DNA of 64,000 nucleotides, taken from assembly GCF_918797505.1 (NCBI RefSeq), contig NC_092800.1, positions 35,702,263 through 35,766,262 on the forward strand, in the 5' to 3' direction. This document shows, one piece after another, positions 10,477-18,739 of this stretch. This DNA comes from Bemisia tabaci. Its lineage: Eukaryota > Arthropoda > Insecta > Hemiptera > Aleyrodidae. Each line of letters opens with the position of its first letter. Position 1 is the first letter of the stretch. The translations under genes and the position numbers were made by a program. The notes under the pieces were generated by a model. It had not been told where the DNA came from. It was given only the letters and a program-made list of their open reading frames with translations, and searched no databases.

Positions 10477-11507
10477 CGTAATCTTCAGCGCAATGAATAA
10501 ATTAACCAGCTAAAGATTCAAATGAGTCCTGTTTAGGTTTCTTGGATCTCGCGATCTTCCGTTTAAAATTAGAGGATACTTGTGACAAATCCTGGAAGTC
10601 ATCCTCCTTTGTTGTTCAAACATCAGGTGCGGCTCAAATCATTGACACGCACCAAAAAAAAGGTAATCCATTTATTTTTCTATTTAGCTGTTTCTCCATG
10701 GATTTGGTTTCTTATGCTTCAGAATTAGAATACTGATTTGTGTCCAAAACTTATTACTCCCTCCCGATGAGCGTCCCTCGGAAATGCCGCAACTGATGTT
10801 TTCATGAATGTTTAAATCAGTTGTTACTAATCAGAACATTTATTTTCAAAAAGGAGAAGTTTAAATTTTCCGTTTATTCTTCAACCGTCATTCAAAACCA
10901 ACTCCTGAAAATTGTCACGCACCGCGGAAAAATAACGTTCTTAAAAACATTAAGGTCCGGCTCAAATCATTGAAACCTGACTGAAAGAAGGTAATTCATT
11001 TATTTTTCTATTTAGCTGTTTCTCCATGGATTTGGTTTCTTATGCTTCAAAAAAAAAATGCTGATTCGTGTCCAAAACTTACTACCCCCTCCCGATGAGC
11101 GCCCCTCGGAAATGTTCGGTAAAACGCATCTTAGTGTCGAAGAAAAGGGCTCCGCGACGGCCCACCCCTTCCTGAATTATTCACGACAAACGGAATAAAA
11201 TGTTTTGAAATCTTGGGTATTTCTGCCAATTTCTTAGAGGACGATGTCCAAAATTGGCGCAACAATAGTGAATATTTGAGTGCGAGGGAGACTGTCAAAG
11301 CACTGCGGGTAGTCATCGATCACGCCGAATGAGCGGTACAATTACTTCAAACTTATGATCGAAAGGTAACAACAAAGGAGGATGACTTCCAGGATTTGTC
11401 ACAAGTATCCTCTAATTTTAAACGGAAGATCGCGAGATCCAAGAAACCTAAACAGGACTCATTTGAATCTTTAGCTGGTTAATTTATTCATTGCGCTGAA
11501 GATTACG
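10477..11507. mobile_element. TTAA-flanked 1,031-bp element nested in left TIR
   Basis: Ends are CGTAATCTTCAGCGCAATG and its complement, flanked by TTAA at 10,473-10,476 and 11,508-11,511. The right TIR of the host transposon has the empty site, with a single TTAA. TTAA duplication suggests piggyBac or Kolobok type. The terminal inverted repeats extend about 145 bp. The right end encodes a conserved-looking frame from about 11,195 to 11,481 (SANFLEDDVQNWRNN, then FKRKIARSKKPKQDSF and a stop) with one in-frame TGA at 11,329. This may be a captured gene end. An internal direct repeat (10,627-10,796 and 10,952-11,117) is also present. Confidence 0.85.
10627..11117. repeat. Direct repeat pair of ~168 bp inside the TTAA element
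   Basis: 10,627-10,796 and 10,952-11,117 share GGCTCAAATCATTGA, CTCCATGGATTTGGTTTC and CTCCCGATGAGCG in the same order. Confidence 0.75.
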
Positions 11508-11611
11508 TTAAGGTGATTCGTCAAGCTCAAAAGAAGTGGTCGAACTGGCATGCGATATATCGCATCTTTTAGGTCAAAAATCTCGGCAGATTATGAATTT
11601 TCAGCAAAAAA

Positions 11612-11858
11612 AAGGACGATAGCCCCTGCGCATGAGCCTAAAGAATCATTCTAAGCACAAAAACTCGGCAAAATTTAGAGAAATGAAAGCAGGATAGTGT
11701 TTCGAAACACACCTCGCATTCGATACAGAAATTGATAGCTGAATCGAATGCGAAGTTTTCTTCCAAACACTATCCTGCTTTCATTTCTCTGAATTTTGCC
11801 GATTTTTGGGTTTAGAATGATTCTTTAGGCTCATGCGCAGGCCGCAGGGGCTATCTGT
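11612..11858. mobile_element. Palindromic MITE, ~245 bp
   Basis: Ends ATAGCCCCTG...GCGCATGAGCCTAAAG pair with their complement at 11,820-11,858; AATCATTCTAA follows on both arms. The inner arms (AGAAATGAAAGCAGGATAG) also pair. Confidence 0.75.
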
Positions 11859-11860
11859 CG

Positions 11861-12001
11861 CGTATACCGCAACGCGTTATTTCATAGAGATTCTCTATCT
11901 CCCTTTCTCCCATATTTTCGGTCTCTCTCTATGAATTTTCAGAACCCAGCTTCGAGCAAGCTTCACTTACTCGTTGCTGTGATCAGTCGTACGCATCTCG
12001 T
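11861..12001 (+). repeat. 140-bp direct repeat flanking the ORF cassette, left copy
   Basis: Starts TGTCGCGTATACCGCAACG and ends at AGTCGTACGCATCT. It matches 15,762-15,902 in the same orientation with two or three differences. The cassette joins it directly at CATCTCGTG. Confidence 0.85.
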
Positions 12002-12407
12002 GGGGATACATGAATATCTGAAGATCATTCCATACACAAATCCTAGAAGTTCCCTTTCCTTCTGGTGGGAAGGGCTGAAAGAAATGACGAAAAAAGATTC
12101 TTTTTCATTAGCAGCAGACGTAATGCTTACCATAAAGCGGGTATACGCAGAGGAGAAATTATCTTACTCCATTGCGCCAATACTTTGCTCGTGGTTTTGC
12201 GTGAATAAAACCGAGAAGAAATTCTTTAACATTTTTCATGATAGCACTCAGTCTGACAAACTTCTTCACTTATTTATACAGGCGGCAAATAATCCAGCGG
12301 ATCCCCGTGTTACGGATATATGCCACAGGATTATGAGAATCTCCGATACAAAGGAGGCTCTCAACTATTTAGCTGCATCTTGGGACGCATTGAAAATTCA
12401 ATCTTAA
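11931..12407 (+). CDS. Unknown cassette ORF1, copy A
   Basis: 158 codons ending in TAA. The first ~23 codons come from the flanking 140-bp repeat; the part shared with copy B begins at GIHEYLKIIPY (12,003) and is identical at protein level there. It looks like the C-terminal ~135 residues of a larger helical protein, with WWEGLKEMTK and CHRIMRISDTKEAL segments. I do not recognise the family. A 58-nt gap separates its stop from the ORF2 start, with no other frame between. The compact ORF1-gap-ORF2 layout without introns is reminiscent of an RNA-virus gene junction, so an endogenous viral fragment is possible, but I have no family match to support it. Confidence 0.4.
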   Translation: MNFQNPASSKLHLLVAVISRTHLVGIHEYLKIIPYTNPRSSLSFWWEGLKEMTKKDSFSLAADVMLTIKRVYAEEKLSYSIAPILCSWFCVNKTEKKFFNIFHDSTQSDKLLHLFIQAANNPADPRVTDICHRIMRISDTKEALNYLAASWDALKIQS

Positions 12408-13279
12408 GGTAATTTTTACTGTAAGAGATTTTAGAGTTGATTCAGACTTTGTCACCTGATTCAAGATGTCTGGCACAACAGGCATTTCAGGATTCGGGAA
12501 GCGAGCATGTCAAACGAAAAGGAGAAACCTATTCCCAAATGATGAGGCAAATCGAAATATGCCGGTCGAGTGTTTCAAATCGCATCTAGTTTCTCTAGAT
12601 GGGATGCTACATTCTGGCAAATAATCCAGCGGATCCCCGTGTTACGGATATATGCCACAGGATTATGAGAATCTCCGATACAAAGGAGGCTCTCAACTAT
12701 TTAGCTGCATCTTGGGACGCATTGAAAATTCAATCTTAAGGTAATTTTTACTGTAAGAGATTTTAGAGTTGATTCAGACTTGGTCACCTGATTCAAGATG
12801 TCTGGCACAACAGGCATTTCAGGATTCGGGAAGCGAGCATGTCAAACGAAAAGGAGAAACCTATTCCCAAATGATGAGGCAAATCGAAATATGCCGGTCG
12901 AGTGTTTCAAATCGCATCTAGTTTCTCTAGATGGGATGCTACATTCTGGCAAATAATCCAGCGGATCCCCGTGTTACGGATATATGCCACAGGATTATGA
13001 GAATCTCCGATACAAAGGAGGCTCTCAACTATTTAGCTGCATCTTGGGACGCATTGAAAATTCAATCTTAAGGTAATTTTTACTGTATGAGATTTTAGAG
13101 TTGATTCAGACTTGGTCACCTGATTCAAGATGTCTGGCACAACAGGCATTTCAGGATTCGGGAAGCGAGCATGTCAAACGAAAAGGAGAAACCTATTCCC
13201 AAATGATGAGGCAAATCGAAATATGCCGGTCGAGTGTTTCAAATCGCATCTAGTTTCTCTAGATGGGATGCTACATTCT
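12284..13279 (+). repeat. Tandem array of three 332-bp units spanning the ORF1/ORF2 junction
   Basis: Units start with GGCAAATAATCCAGCGG at 12,284, 12,616 and 12,948. Each holds the end of ORF1, the 58-nt gap and the first ~50 codons of ORF2. ORF2 starts at 12,466 and 12,798 are truncated after MLHSGK by the next unit; only the third start (13,130) leads to a full ORF2. As 332 is not a multiple of three, every internal junction breaks the frame. Confidence 0.9.
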
Positions 13280-13864
13280 CCGACTTATCCGCCTAACAAT
13301 AACAATACGGATGTAACTTTCATACCAGTTAGCGAGGACGCGATCGAGACGTTTGAAGTCTTTAAAATCAGTCCTGCTATGCCCAACCAACTGTCACTTA
13401 CTACAACGCCTTTCGTTCTCCAAAACGGAAAGCAGATTAAAATTAACGTGGTTCCGTGTAACCAAGAAAACTTAAATTCAATGCGTGTTTCAATATTAGT
13501 TAACCATAGGATACCAAACTATGTGTTAGTAACAGATACAGTTCTCGTTGAACGTAATATACCTAAGTATAAAGAACAGATAAACATTCACCGGGTTTCC
13601 ACATCCCTGGTGCTTAAGATATTCACAGACGTGCGATTGCTATACAGATGGCTACCAGTTAAGCTCGTGCCATATGCTCCCGAAGCGCTGCGTTGGAGTG
13701 ATTCAACCGGCAACGCTGGGTTCATTGGCAACGTGTGGGACGACGTAGCGACTGTTAAAGCAAGAGCTTTTAATCCTACATCTTTTTCACAGCTTATGCT
13801 AAACTGCCTGGTCATGCGCATGGTGAATCTTGGTCATTGCCAATTTTATAGTATATATAGCTAG
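13130..13864 (+). CDS. Unknown cassette ORF2, copy A (truncated by 1-nt insertion)
   Basis: 244 codons. The first ~236 match copy B with only two substitutions (N/D near residue 200, T/K near 222). The tail then differs because copy A reads CATTGCC where copy B reads CATGCC near 13,836. The one extra T shifts the frame into a short new end. The protein has a basic N-terminus (KRACQTKRR), a Pro/Asn-rich link and a beta-rich middle. No signal peptide or obvious transmembrane segment is seen. I do not recognise the family. A virus-derived structural or movement-like protein is one possibility, unsupported by a motif. Confidence 0.4.
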   Translation: MSGTTGISGFGKRACQTKRRNLFPNDEANRNMPVECFKSHLVSLDGMLHSPTYPPNNNNTDVTFIPVSEDAIETFEVFKISPAMPNQLSLTTTPFVLQNGKQIKINVVPCNQENLNSMRVSILVNHRIPNYVLVTDTVLVERNIPKYKEQINIHRVSTSLVLKIFTDVRLLYRWLPVKLVPYAPEALRWSDSTGNAGFIGNVWDDVATVKARAFNPTSFSQLMLNCLVMRMVNLGHCQFYSIYS

Positions 13865-13946
13865 CGGTTATCGGTACAATTTAGTGGAATATTATTCATT
13901 TAGACTTCCGACGCTTCAGGTGTTCATCTTTTCACATCTCGTGAAG

Positions 13947-14351
13947 GGGATACATGAATATCTGAAGATCATTCCATACACAAATCCTAGAAGTTCCCTT
14001 TCCTTCTGGTGGGAAGGGCTGAAAGAAATGACGAAAAAAGATTCTTTTTCATTAGCAGCAGACGTAATGCTTACCATAAAGCGGGTATACGCAGAGGAGA
14101 AATTATCTTACTCCATTGCGCCAATACTTTGCTCGTGGTTTTGCGTGAATAAAACCGAGAAGAAATTCTTTAACATTTTTCATGATAGCACTCAGTCTGA
14201 CAAACTTCTTCACTTATTTATACAGGCGGCAAATAATCCAGCGGATCCCCGTGTTACGGATATATGCCACAGGATTATGAGAATCTCCGATACAAAGGAG
14301 GCTCTCAACTATTTAGCTGCATCTTGGGACGCATTGAAAATTCAATCTTAA
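13947..14351 (+). CDS. Unknown cassette ORF1, copy B
   Basis: Identical in protein sequence to copy A from GIHEYL onward (135 codons). Upstream of this point the sequence differs: an open frame from 13,830 adds about 39 unrelated codons joined through HTS/HLVK-type codons. This shows that the duplicated segment begins at about 13,943 and that the true N-terminus of ORF1 is missing from both copies. Confidence 0.4.
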   Translation, partial: GIHEYLKIIPYTNPRSSLSFWWEGLKEMTKKDSFSLAADVMLTIKRVYAEEKLSYSIAPILCSWFCVNKTEKKFFNIFHDSTQSDKLLHLFIQAANNPADPRVTDICHRIMRISDTKEALNYLAASWDALKIQS

Positions 14352-14891
14352 GGTAATTTTTACTGTAAGAGATTTTAGAGTTGATTCAGACTTTGTCACC
14401 TGATTCAAGATGTCTGGCACAACAGGCATTTCAGGATTCGGGAAGCGAGCATGTCAAACGAAAAGGAGAAACCTATTCCCAAATGATGAGGCAAATCGAA
14501 ATATGCCGGTCGAGTGTTTCAAATCGCATCTAGTTTCTCTAGATGGGATGCTACATTCTGGCAAATAATCCAGCGGATCCCCGTGTTACGGATATATGCC
14601 ACAGGATTATGAGAATCTCCGATACAAAGGAGGCTCTCAACTATTTAGCTGCATCTTGGGACGCATTGAAAATTCAATCTTAAGGTAATTTTTACTGTAT
14701 GAGATTTTAGAGTTGATTCAGACTTGGTCACCTGATTCAAGATGTCTGGCACAACAGGCATTTCAGGATTCGGGAAGCGAGCATGTCAAACGAAAAGGAG
14801 AAACCTATTCCCAAATGATGAGGCAAATCGAAATATGCCGGTCGAGTGTTTCAAATCGCATCTAGTTTCTCTAGATGGGATGCTACATTCT
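14228..14891 (+). repeat. Tandem array of two 332-bp units (second cassette copy)
   Basis: Units start at 14,228 and 14,560 with the same boundary as in copy A, but only two units are present instead of three. The difference in number shows that unit gain or loss continued after, or varied during, the larger duplication. Confidence 0.9.
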
Positions 14892-15578
14892 CCGACTTAT
14901 CCGCCTAACAATAACAATACGGATGTAACTTTCATACCAGTTAGCGAGGACGCGATCGAGACGTTTGAAGTCTTTAAAATCAGTCCTGCTATGCCCAACC
15001 AACTGTCACTTACTACAACGCCTTTCGTTCTCCAAAACGGAAAGCAGATTAAAATTAACGTGGTTCCGTGTAACCAAGAAAACTTAAATTCAATGCGTGT
15101 TTCAATATTAGTTAACCATAGGATACCAAACTATGTGTTAGTAACAGATACAGTTCTCGTTGAACGTAATATACCTAAGTATAAAGAACAGATAAACATT
15201 CACCGGGTTTCCACATCCCTGGTGCTTAAGATATTCACAGACGTGCGATTGCTATACAGATGGCTACCAGTTAAGCTCGTGCCATATGCTCCCGAAGCGC
15301 TGCGTTGGAGTGATTCAACCGGCGACGCTGGGTTTATTGGCAACGTGTGGGACGACGTAGCGACTGTTAAAGCAAGAGCTTTTAATCCTAAATCTTTTTC
15401 ACAGCTTATGCTAAACTGCCTGGTCATGCGCATGGTGAATCTTGGTCATGCCAATTTTTCACTAAGACTGGCGTTACTTATCATAGTTGAAGCTTACGGT
15501 TTTAGAAGGAACTTGGTAGACGTCAGAGCCATAGCTTCTCTTGACAAATCCTGGATACTACGGACTTTTCTCCAATGA
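14742..15578 (+). CDS. Unknown cassette ORF2, copy B (longer version)
   Basis: 278 codons ending in TGA at 15,578. It shares its first ~236 residues with copy A but continues in frame through NFSLRLALLIIVEAYGFRR to a basic end. This copy probably shows the native C-terminus. The middle contains FEVFKISPAMPNQL, VLVTDTVLVERNIPKY and LKIFTDVRLLYRWLPVKLV, which suggests beta strands. A T-rich stretch and a short open frame (15,651-15,941) follow, the latter running into the right 140-bp repeat. The family is unknown. The high similarity of the two copies shows that the duplication is recent. Confidence 0.45.
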   Translation: MSGTTGISGFGKRACQTKRRNLFPNDEANRNMPVECFKSHLVSLDGMLHSPTYPPNNNNTDVTFIPVSEDAIETFEVFKISPAMPNQLSLTTTPFVLQNGKQIKINVVPCNQENLNSMRVSILVNHRIPNYVLVTDTVLVERNIPKYKEQINIHRVSTSLVLKIFTDVRLLYRWLPVKLVPYAPEALRWSDSTGDAGFIGNVWDDVATVKARAFNPKSFSQLMLNCLVMRMVNLGHANFSLRLALLIIVEAYGFRRNLVDVRAIASLDKSWILRTFLQ

Positions 15579-15761
15579 TTTTAAATAATTTTCTGTACAG
15601 TTGAATCTTTCAATCCTACCTGACTGATCACTAGGCCCCAAATTTTTTTTATGTCCCTACCTTTCTTACCATTCTTTATTTTATTTTTTTGTACTTTCTT
15701 TTTCCCTGCATTCACCTTCCATGTTGAAATCGCAGAAGCGATTTCTCATCGGCGAGGGGGA

Positions 15762-15902
15762 TGTCGCGTATACCGCAACGCGTTTTTTCATAGAGATTCT
15801 CTATCTCCCTTTCTCCCATATTTTCGGTCTCTCTGTATGAATTTTCAGAACCCAGCTTCGAGCAAGCTTCACTTACTCGTTGCTGTGATCAGTCGTACGC
15901 AT
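15762..15902 (+). repeat. 140-bp direct repeat flanking the ORF cassette, right copy
   Basis: Matches 11,861-12,001. Immediately after it comes a different sequence (ATCTTTATCTTG) instead of the cassette. Confidence 0.85.
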
Positions 15903-16102
15903 CTATCTTTATCTTGTTTTTTTGATCGCCATGTCTCTTGACGTGACACTATCGTCCTTTTTTTTGCTGAAAATTCAAAATCTGCCGAGATTTTTGACCT
16001 AAAAGATGCGATTTATCGCATGCCAGTTCGACCACGTCACTTGAGCTTGACGAATCACCTTAATCATGATATGTGATTGGAAATTTTTCAATATGTTCCT
16101 TA

Positions 16103-16245
16103 CACTGAAAAAAAAAATTGCTAAAATACGGTGACAAATCACCAAATTAGTTAAATCAACCCGGTGTTCTTAATCTATTTTGATGAGTTGTCACCTTTTT
16201 TCACTATTTCATGTGTTGATTTTAGCAGTTTTTTTTTTTTCAGTG
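16103..16245. mobile_element. 143-bp TA-flanked MITE with CACTG ends
   Basis: Ends CACTGAAAAAAAAAATTGC and its complement; inner arms GCTAAAAT/ATTTTAGC also pair. Flanked by TA at 16,101-16,102 and 16,246-16,247. The left TIR of the host transposon has the empty site (CCTTATGTTT). TA duplication points to the Tc1/mariner or a related group. Confidence 0.9.
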
Positions 16246-16778
16246 TATGTTTATGTTATCAGGTTTCCTTATGTTTCCTTGTGTTATTCTTATGTAATAA
16301 AGTGTCATAATCATCTCTATTTAATTTTTGCAGCTTGAATTATCAAACTGCTGAAGGCTAGAGTGTTTTGAGCTTATTATTTTTGTGCAATCTATTAGCG
16401 CATGCGTCGTTAACTGACCCTTATAGCTGCAGCGGAGGCCGCGCACCAGCGGCGTTGCGGGGTCAACGAGGGGTTGCGCGCCCCCGCTCACGCGACTCGC
16501 GCGCCCGCATGGTGTTTGCTCCTGTATCTACTAAACGGTTGATTTTCAGGCAAAATGGATGAAATTTCGGCCCTACGAATCATAATTCGACATTTTCAGT
16601 CGGAAGTGACTCTTCAAAAATGTGAAATGACCCATTTTCAACATGCGCCCTTTTCGCCCCTTGGGCGGCGGGTAAAAATTTTTTTTCAAAAAAGCGGGTG
16701 TGTTTTTACATCACATAGAAACTTTTGAGAGGTTGACCAACTTGAAATTCGCAAATTTAAAAAATAAGGGTCACCCTA

Positions 16779-17015
16779 GAGCCCACGCCATTAGCACGAC
16801 TAAGCTTCCGTCAGAGGCGTGCTATGCTCAAGAAGAGCAGTGATGGGGAGAGCACGGATCAGGAGTCTCAGACCCACGTGCGCCAATTGAGGCGTGTGCC
16901 CTCAGATGAGGAAGTACCACAGCTGCCGCAGCTAGCGGATATGGGCCCAATTCCCAACAGAACACCAGCAACTGGGACGGGGCAGTCAAAAACCAAGTCA
17001 GACCGTGGTGTGGTG
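16779..17015 (+). repeat. Tandem repeat unit B, right part
   Basis: Begins with the second GAGCCCAC and completes unit B up to the start of unit C. It carries the LKKSSDGES and RRVPSDEEVPQLPQL coding stretch. Confidence 0.85.
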
Positions 17016-17020
17016 CTGGT

Positions 17021-18388
17021 GTGGTTAGCACCGGCGCGGAGGAAGCGTTCCCCCCTTCCCCCGTCGTCCAACCCGAGGGGGACATGCCAGTGATCGGCTA
17101 TAATACCCGATCTAGGGGCCGCTCTGTGTCGAGAGGTAGCTCTGGATCTAGGGGAGCTAGCCGGTCCGCTTCGCGGTCTGGCACCCGCAGTGCCCGCAGC
17201 GTCGAGGGCCAAGCCATCGGCCAAGTCGTGCCAATCCCAACTGTCGCCGCGTTAGACGTGATCACCGACGGGACTGCCACTGCCGCGCTGCCGGAGCTCG
17301 AGACAGCCATTACCCAGGCTGTCTCTGACTATGTAGACTCCCGCACCATTGGGAGCATCAGAGATGAGGAAGAAAATCTCGTCTCAGGCCGTAATCCAGA
17401 CGGCACAATACCGAAGGAAGCCCACGCGCCTCACCAATCAACAGGGGGGCAATCGGACGACGGTGAGCAGTACGAGTCAGCTGCAACCGATAGCTTCGAG
17501 CAGATTGACCTGACAACAGATGAGTCTGCCCCGTCGTCTAATGCTTCACCCCACCCGGCCAGACGACTCATCCGCGTGCAGCTCGAAACACTCGAGCCCA
17601 CGCCATTAGCACGACTAAGCTTCCGTCAGAGGCGTGCTATGCTCAAGAAGAGCAGTGATGGAGAGAGCACGGATCAGGAGTCTCAGACCCACGTGCGCCA
17701 ATTGAGGCGTGTGCCCTCAGATGAGGAAGTACCACAGCTGCCGCAGCTAGCGGATATGGGCCCAATTCCCAACAGAACACCAGCAACTGGGAAGGGGCAG
17801 TCAAAAACCAAGTCAGACCGTGGTCGGACGACAACCAAACGACCCACCACCAATTCTGGCATAACGTCCAAGACTACCACTCGGCCCCCAACCACTACCA
17901 GTCGCAGCAAGACTACTGCCCCAACAACAACAAAGGGCACGAAAGCACCTGCTACAAAACCGCAGGTGGAGGACCCCCCCCAAATCCCTGCCCCTACATC
18001 CCCAGTCCAAACTAACCCTCTGGAGCAGCCCGGCCCTAGTGGAATCCAAGCTCCCGGCGGGCCGGTCCCAGTCAGTGCTGAGCCTAGCCCTGCAACTACT
18101 GGTTTGGACGGTAATAGCACTGCTACTCCAGAAGTGAACACTATGGGGGCAAACCACACCACGCCGCCAGCTCCAAATGCCGCAGGACACGGAGGGCGGG
18201 GCGCGGCTCGCCCCACCACAACGCCGCCCGATGATAACACGGGCCATGTCGGTGCCTCCAATCGGTCATCGTACCACGCCCCCCCCCCCAAACCCCACCG
18301 GACAGGAGGACGAGGACACGTCCACCAAGGAGACCACTCGGTCACTACTAACAACTGTAGTGACCGATTGATTATAGACATCAAGGAG
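17021..18388 (+). CDS. Unknown R/S- then T/P-rich protein exon (unit C plus downstream)
   Basis: The most complete reading frame of the tandem repeat, open from 17,021. N-terminal ~50 residues are Arg/Ser-rich (NTRSRGRSVSRGSSGS). They are followed by a hydrophobic/acidic stretch (IPTVAALDVITDGTATAALP), a DEEENLVSGRNPDG motif, an acidic Ser-rich linker, a basic helix (LSFRQRRAMLKKS) and a long Thr/Pro-rich region from about residue 270. At 18,388 a good splice donor (AAGGAG then GTGAGT) follows DIKE, and beyond it the frame runs into SINE sequence. It is therefore best read as one exon. The composition suggests a disordered, nucleic-acid-binding or gag-like protein, but no family is recognised. 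The start codon is uncertain because the unit junction lies just upstream. Confidence 0.4.
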
Positions 18389-18480
18389 GTGAGTTCAGCG
18401 CCTAATTATGTGCAAGGTTGCCGTACACTTGTGTCCCAAATGCGAGGCAATTTCTATTTAAACAACAACAACGAGTTATG

Positions 18481-18698
18481 TGCCGGCCTCCTGTGGTGTA
18501 GTGGTTGTAGCGCTGGCTCTACAATCAGGAGGTCCCGGGTTCGATTCCCGGCTAGGCGACCCGAGTTTGATGGTCTCAAACAACGGTTGCCTGGGGCTGG
18601 TACACGGTAGGGACGGAGGGGGGAGGGGCTCTAACTGGAAGCGCAAGGATTACCACTTGTGTGGTATTTGAAGTAGTAAAAAAAAAAAAAAAAAAAAA
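18481..18698 (+). mobile_element. tRNA-derived SINE with poly(A) tail
   Basis: The head carries an A-box-like TGGTGTAGTGGTT and, 37 bp on, a B box GGTTCGATTCC within a CCCGG/CCCGG stem, as in tRNA internal promoters. An unrelated body with a GGGACGGAGGGGGGAGG tract follows, ending in about 20 A residues at 18,679-18,698. The open frame from 17,021 continues through the head to 18,610, so an ORF call there would have a SINE-derived C-terminus. I could not find a clear target-site duplication. Confidence 0.8.
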
Positions 18699-18739
18699 TC
18701 ATTAATCCAGCGAATAAAATCATTTTGTTACAGTCAGAC

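Larger units (their letters stand above)
9904..16778. mobile_element. 6,875-bp long-TIR DNA transposon carrying an unknown two-ORF cassette
   Basis: Ends are TAGGGTGTCCCTTATTTTT on the left and the complement of TAGGGTGACCCTTATTTTT on the right. The inverted repeats are long: 9,904-10,472 plus 11,508-11,615 pair with 16,778 down to about 15,950, once nested insertions are removed. An 8-bp duplication flanks it. TIR starting TAGGG and an 8-bp duplication fit the hAT superfamily (YARNG ends), but P-type elements also make 8-bp duplications. No transposase is visible, so it is non-autonomous. It contains, in order, a TTAA-flanked element, a palindromic MITE, a 140-bp direct repeat, the duplicated ORF cassette, the second 140-bp repeat and a TA-flanked MITE in the right arm. 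Confidence 0.9.

Noticed and set aside
12003..15578. Assigning the two-ORF cassette to a named virus family
   Set aside because: Compact layout is suggestive, but no diagnostic motif was seen, so no family is claimed.
17683..18384. 233-codon minus-strand frame rich in Gly/Val
   Set aside because: Shadow of the Thr/Pro-rich plus-strand coding sequence.
18481..18560. Functional tRNA gene
   Set aside because: The T arm and internal boxes are present, but the acceptor stem does not pair well, and a SINE body and poly(A) tail follow.
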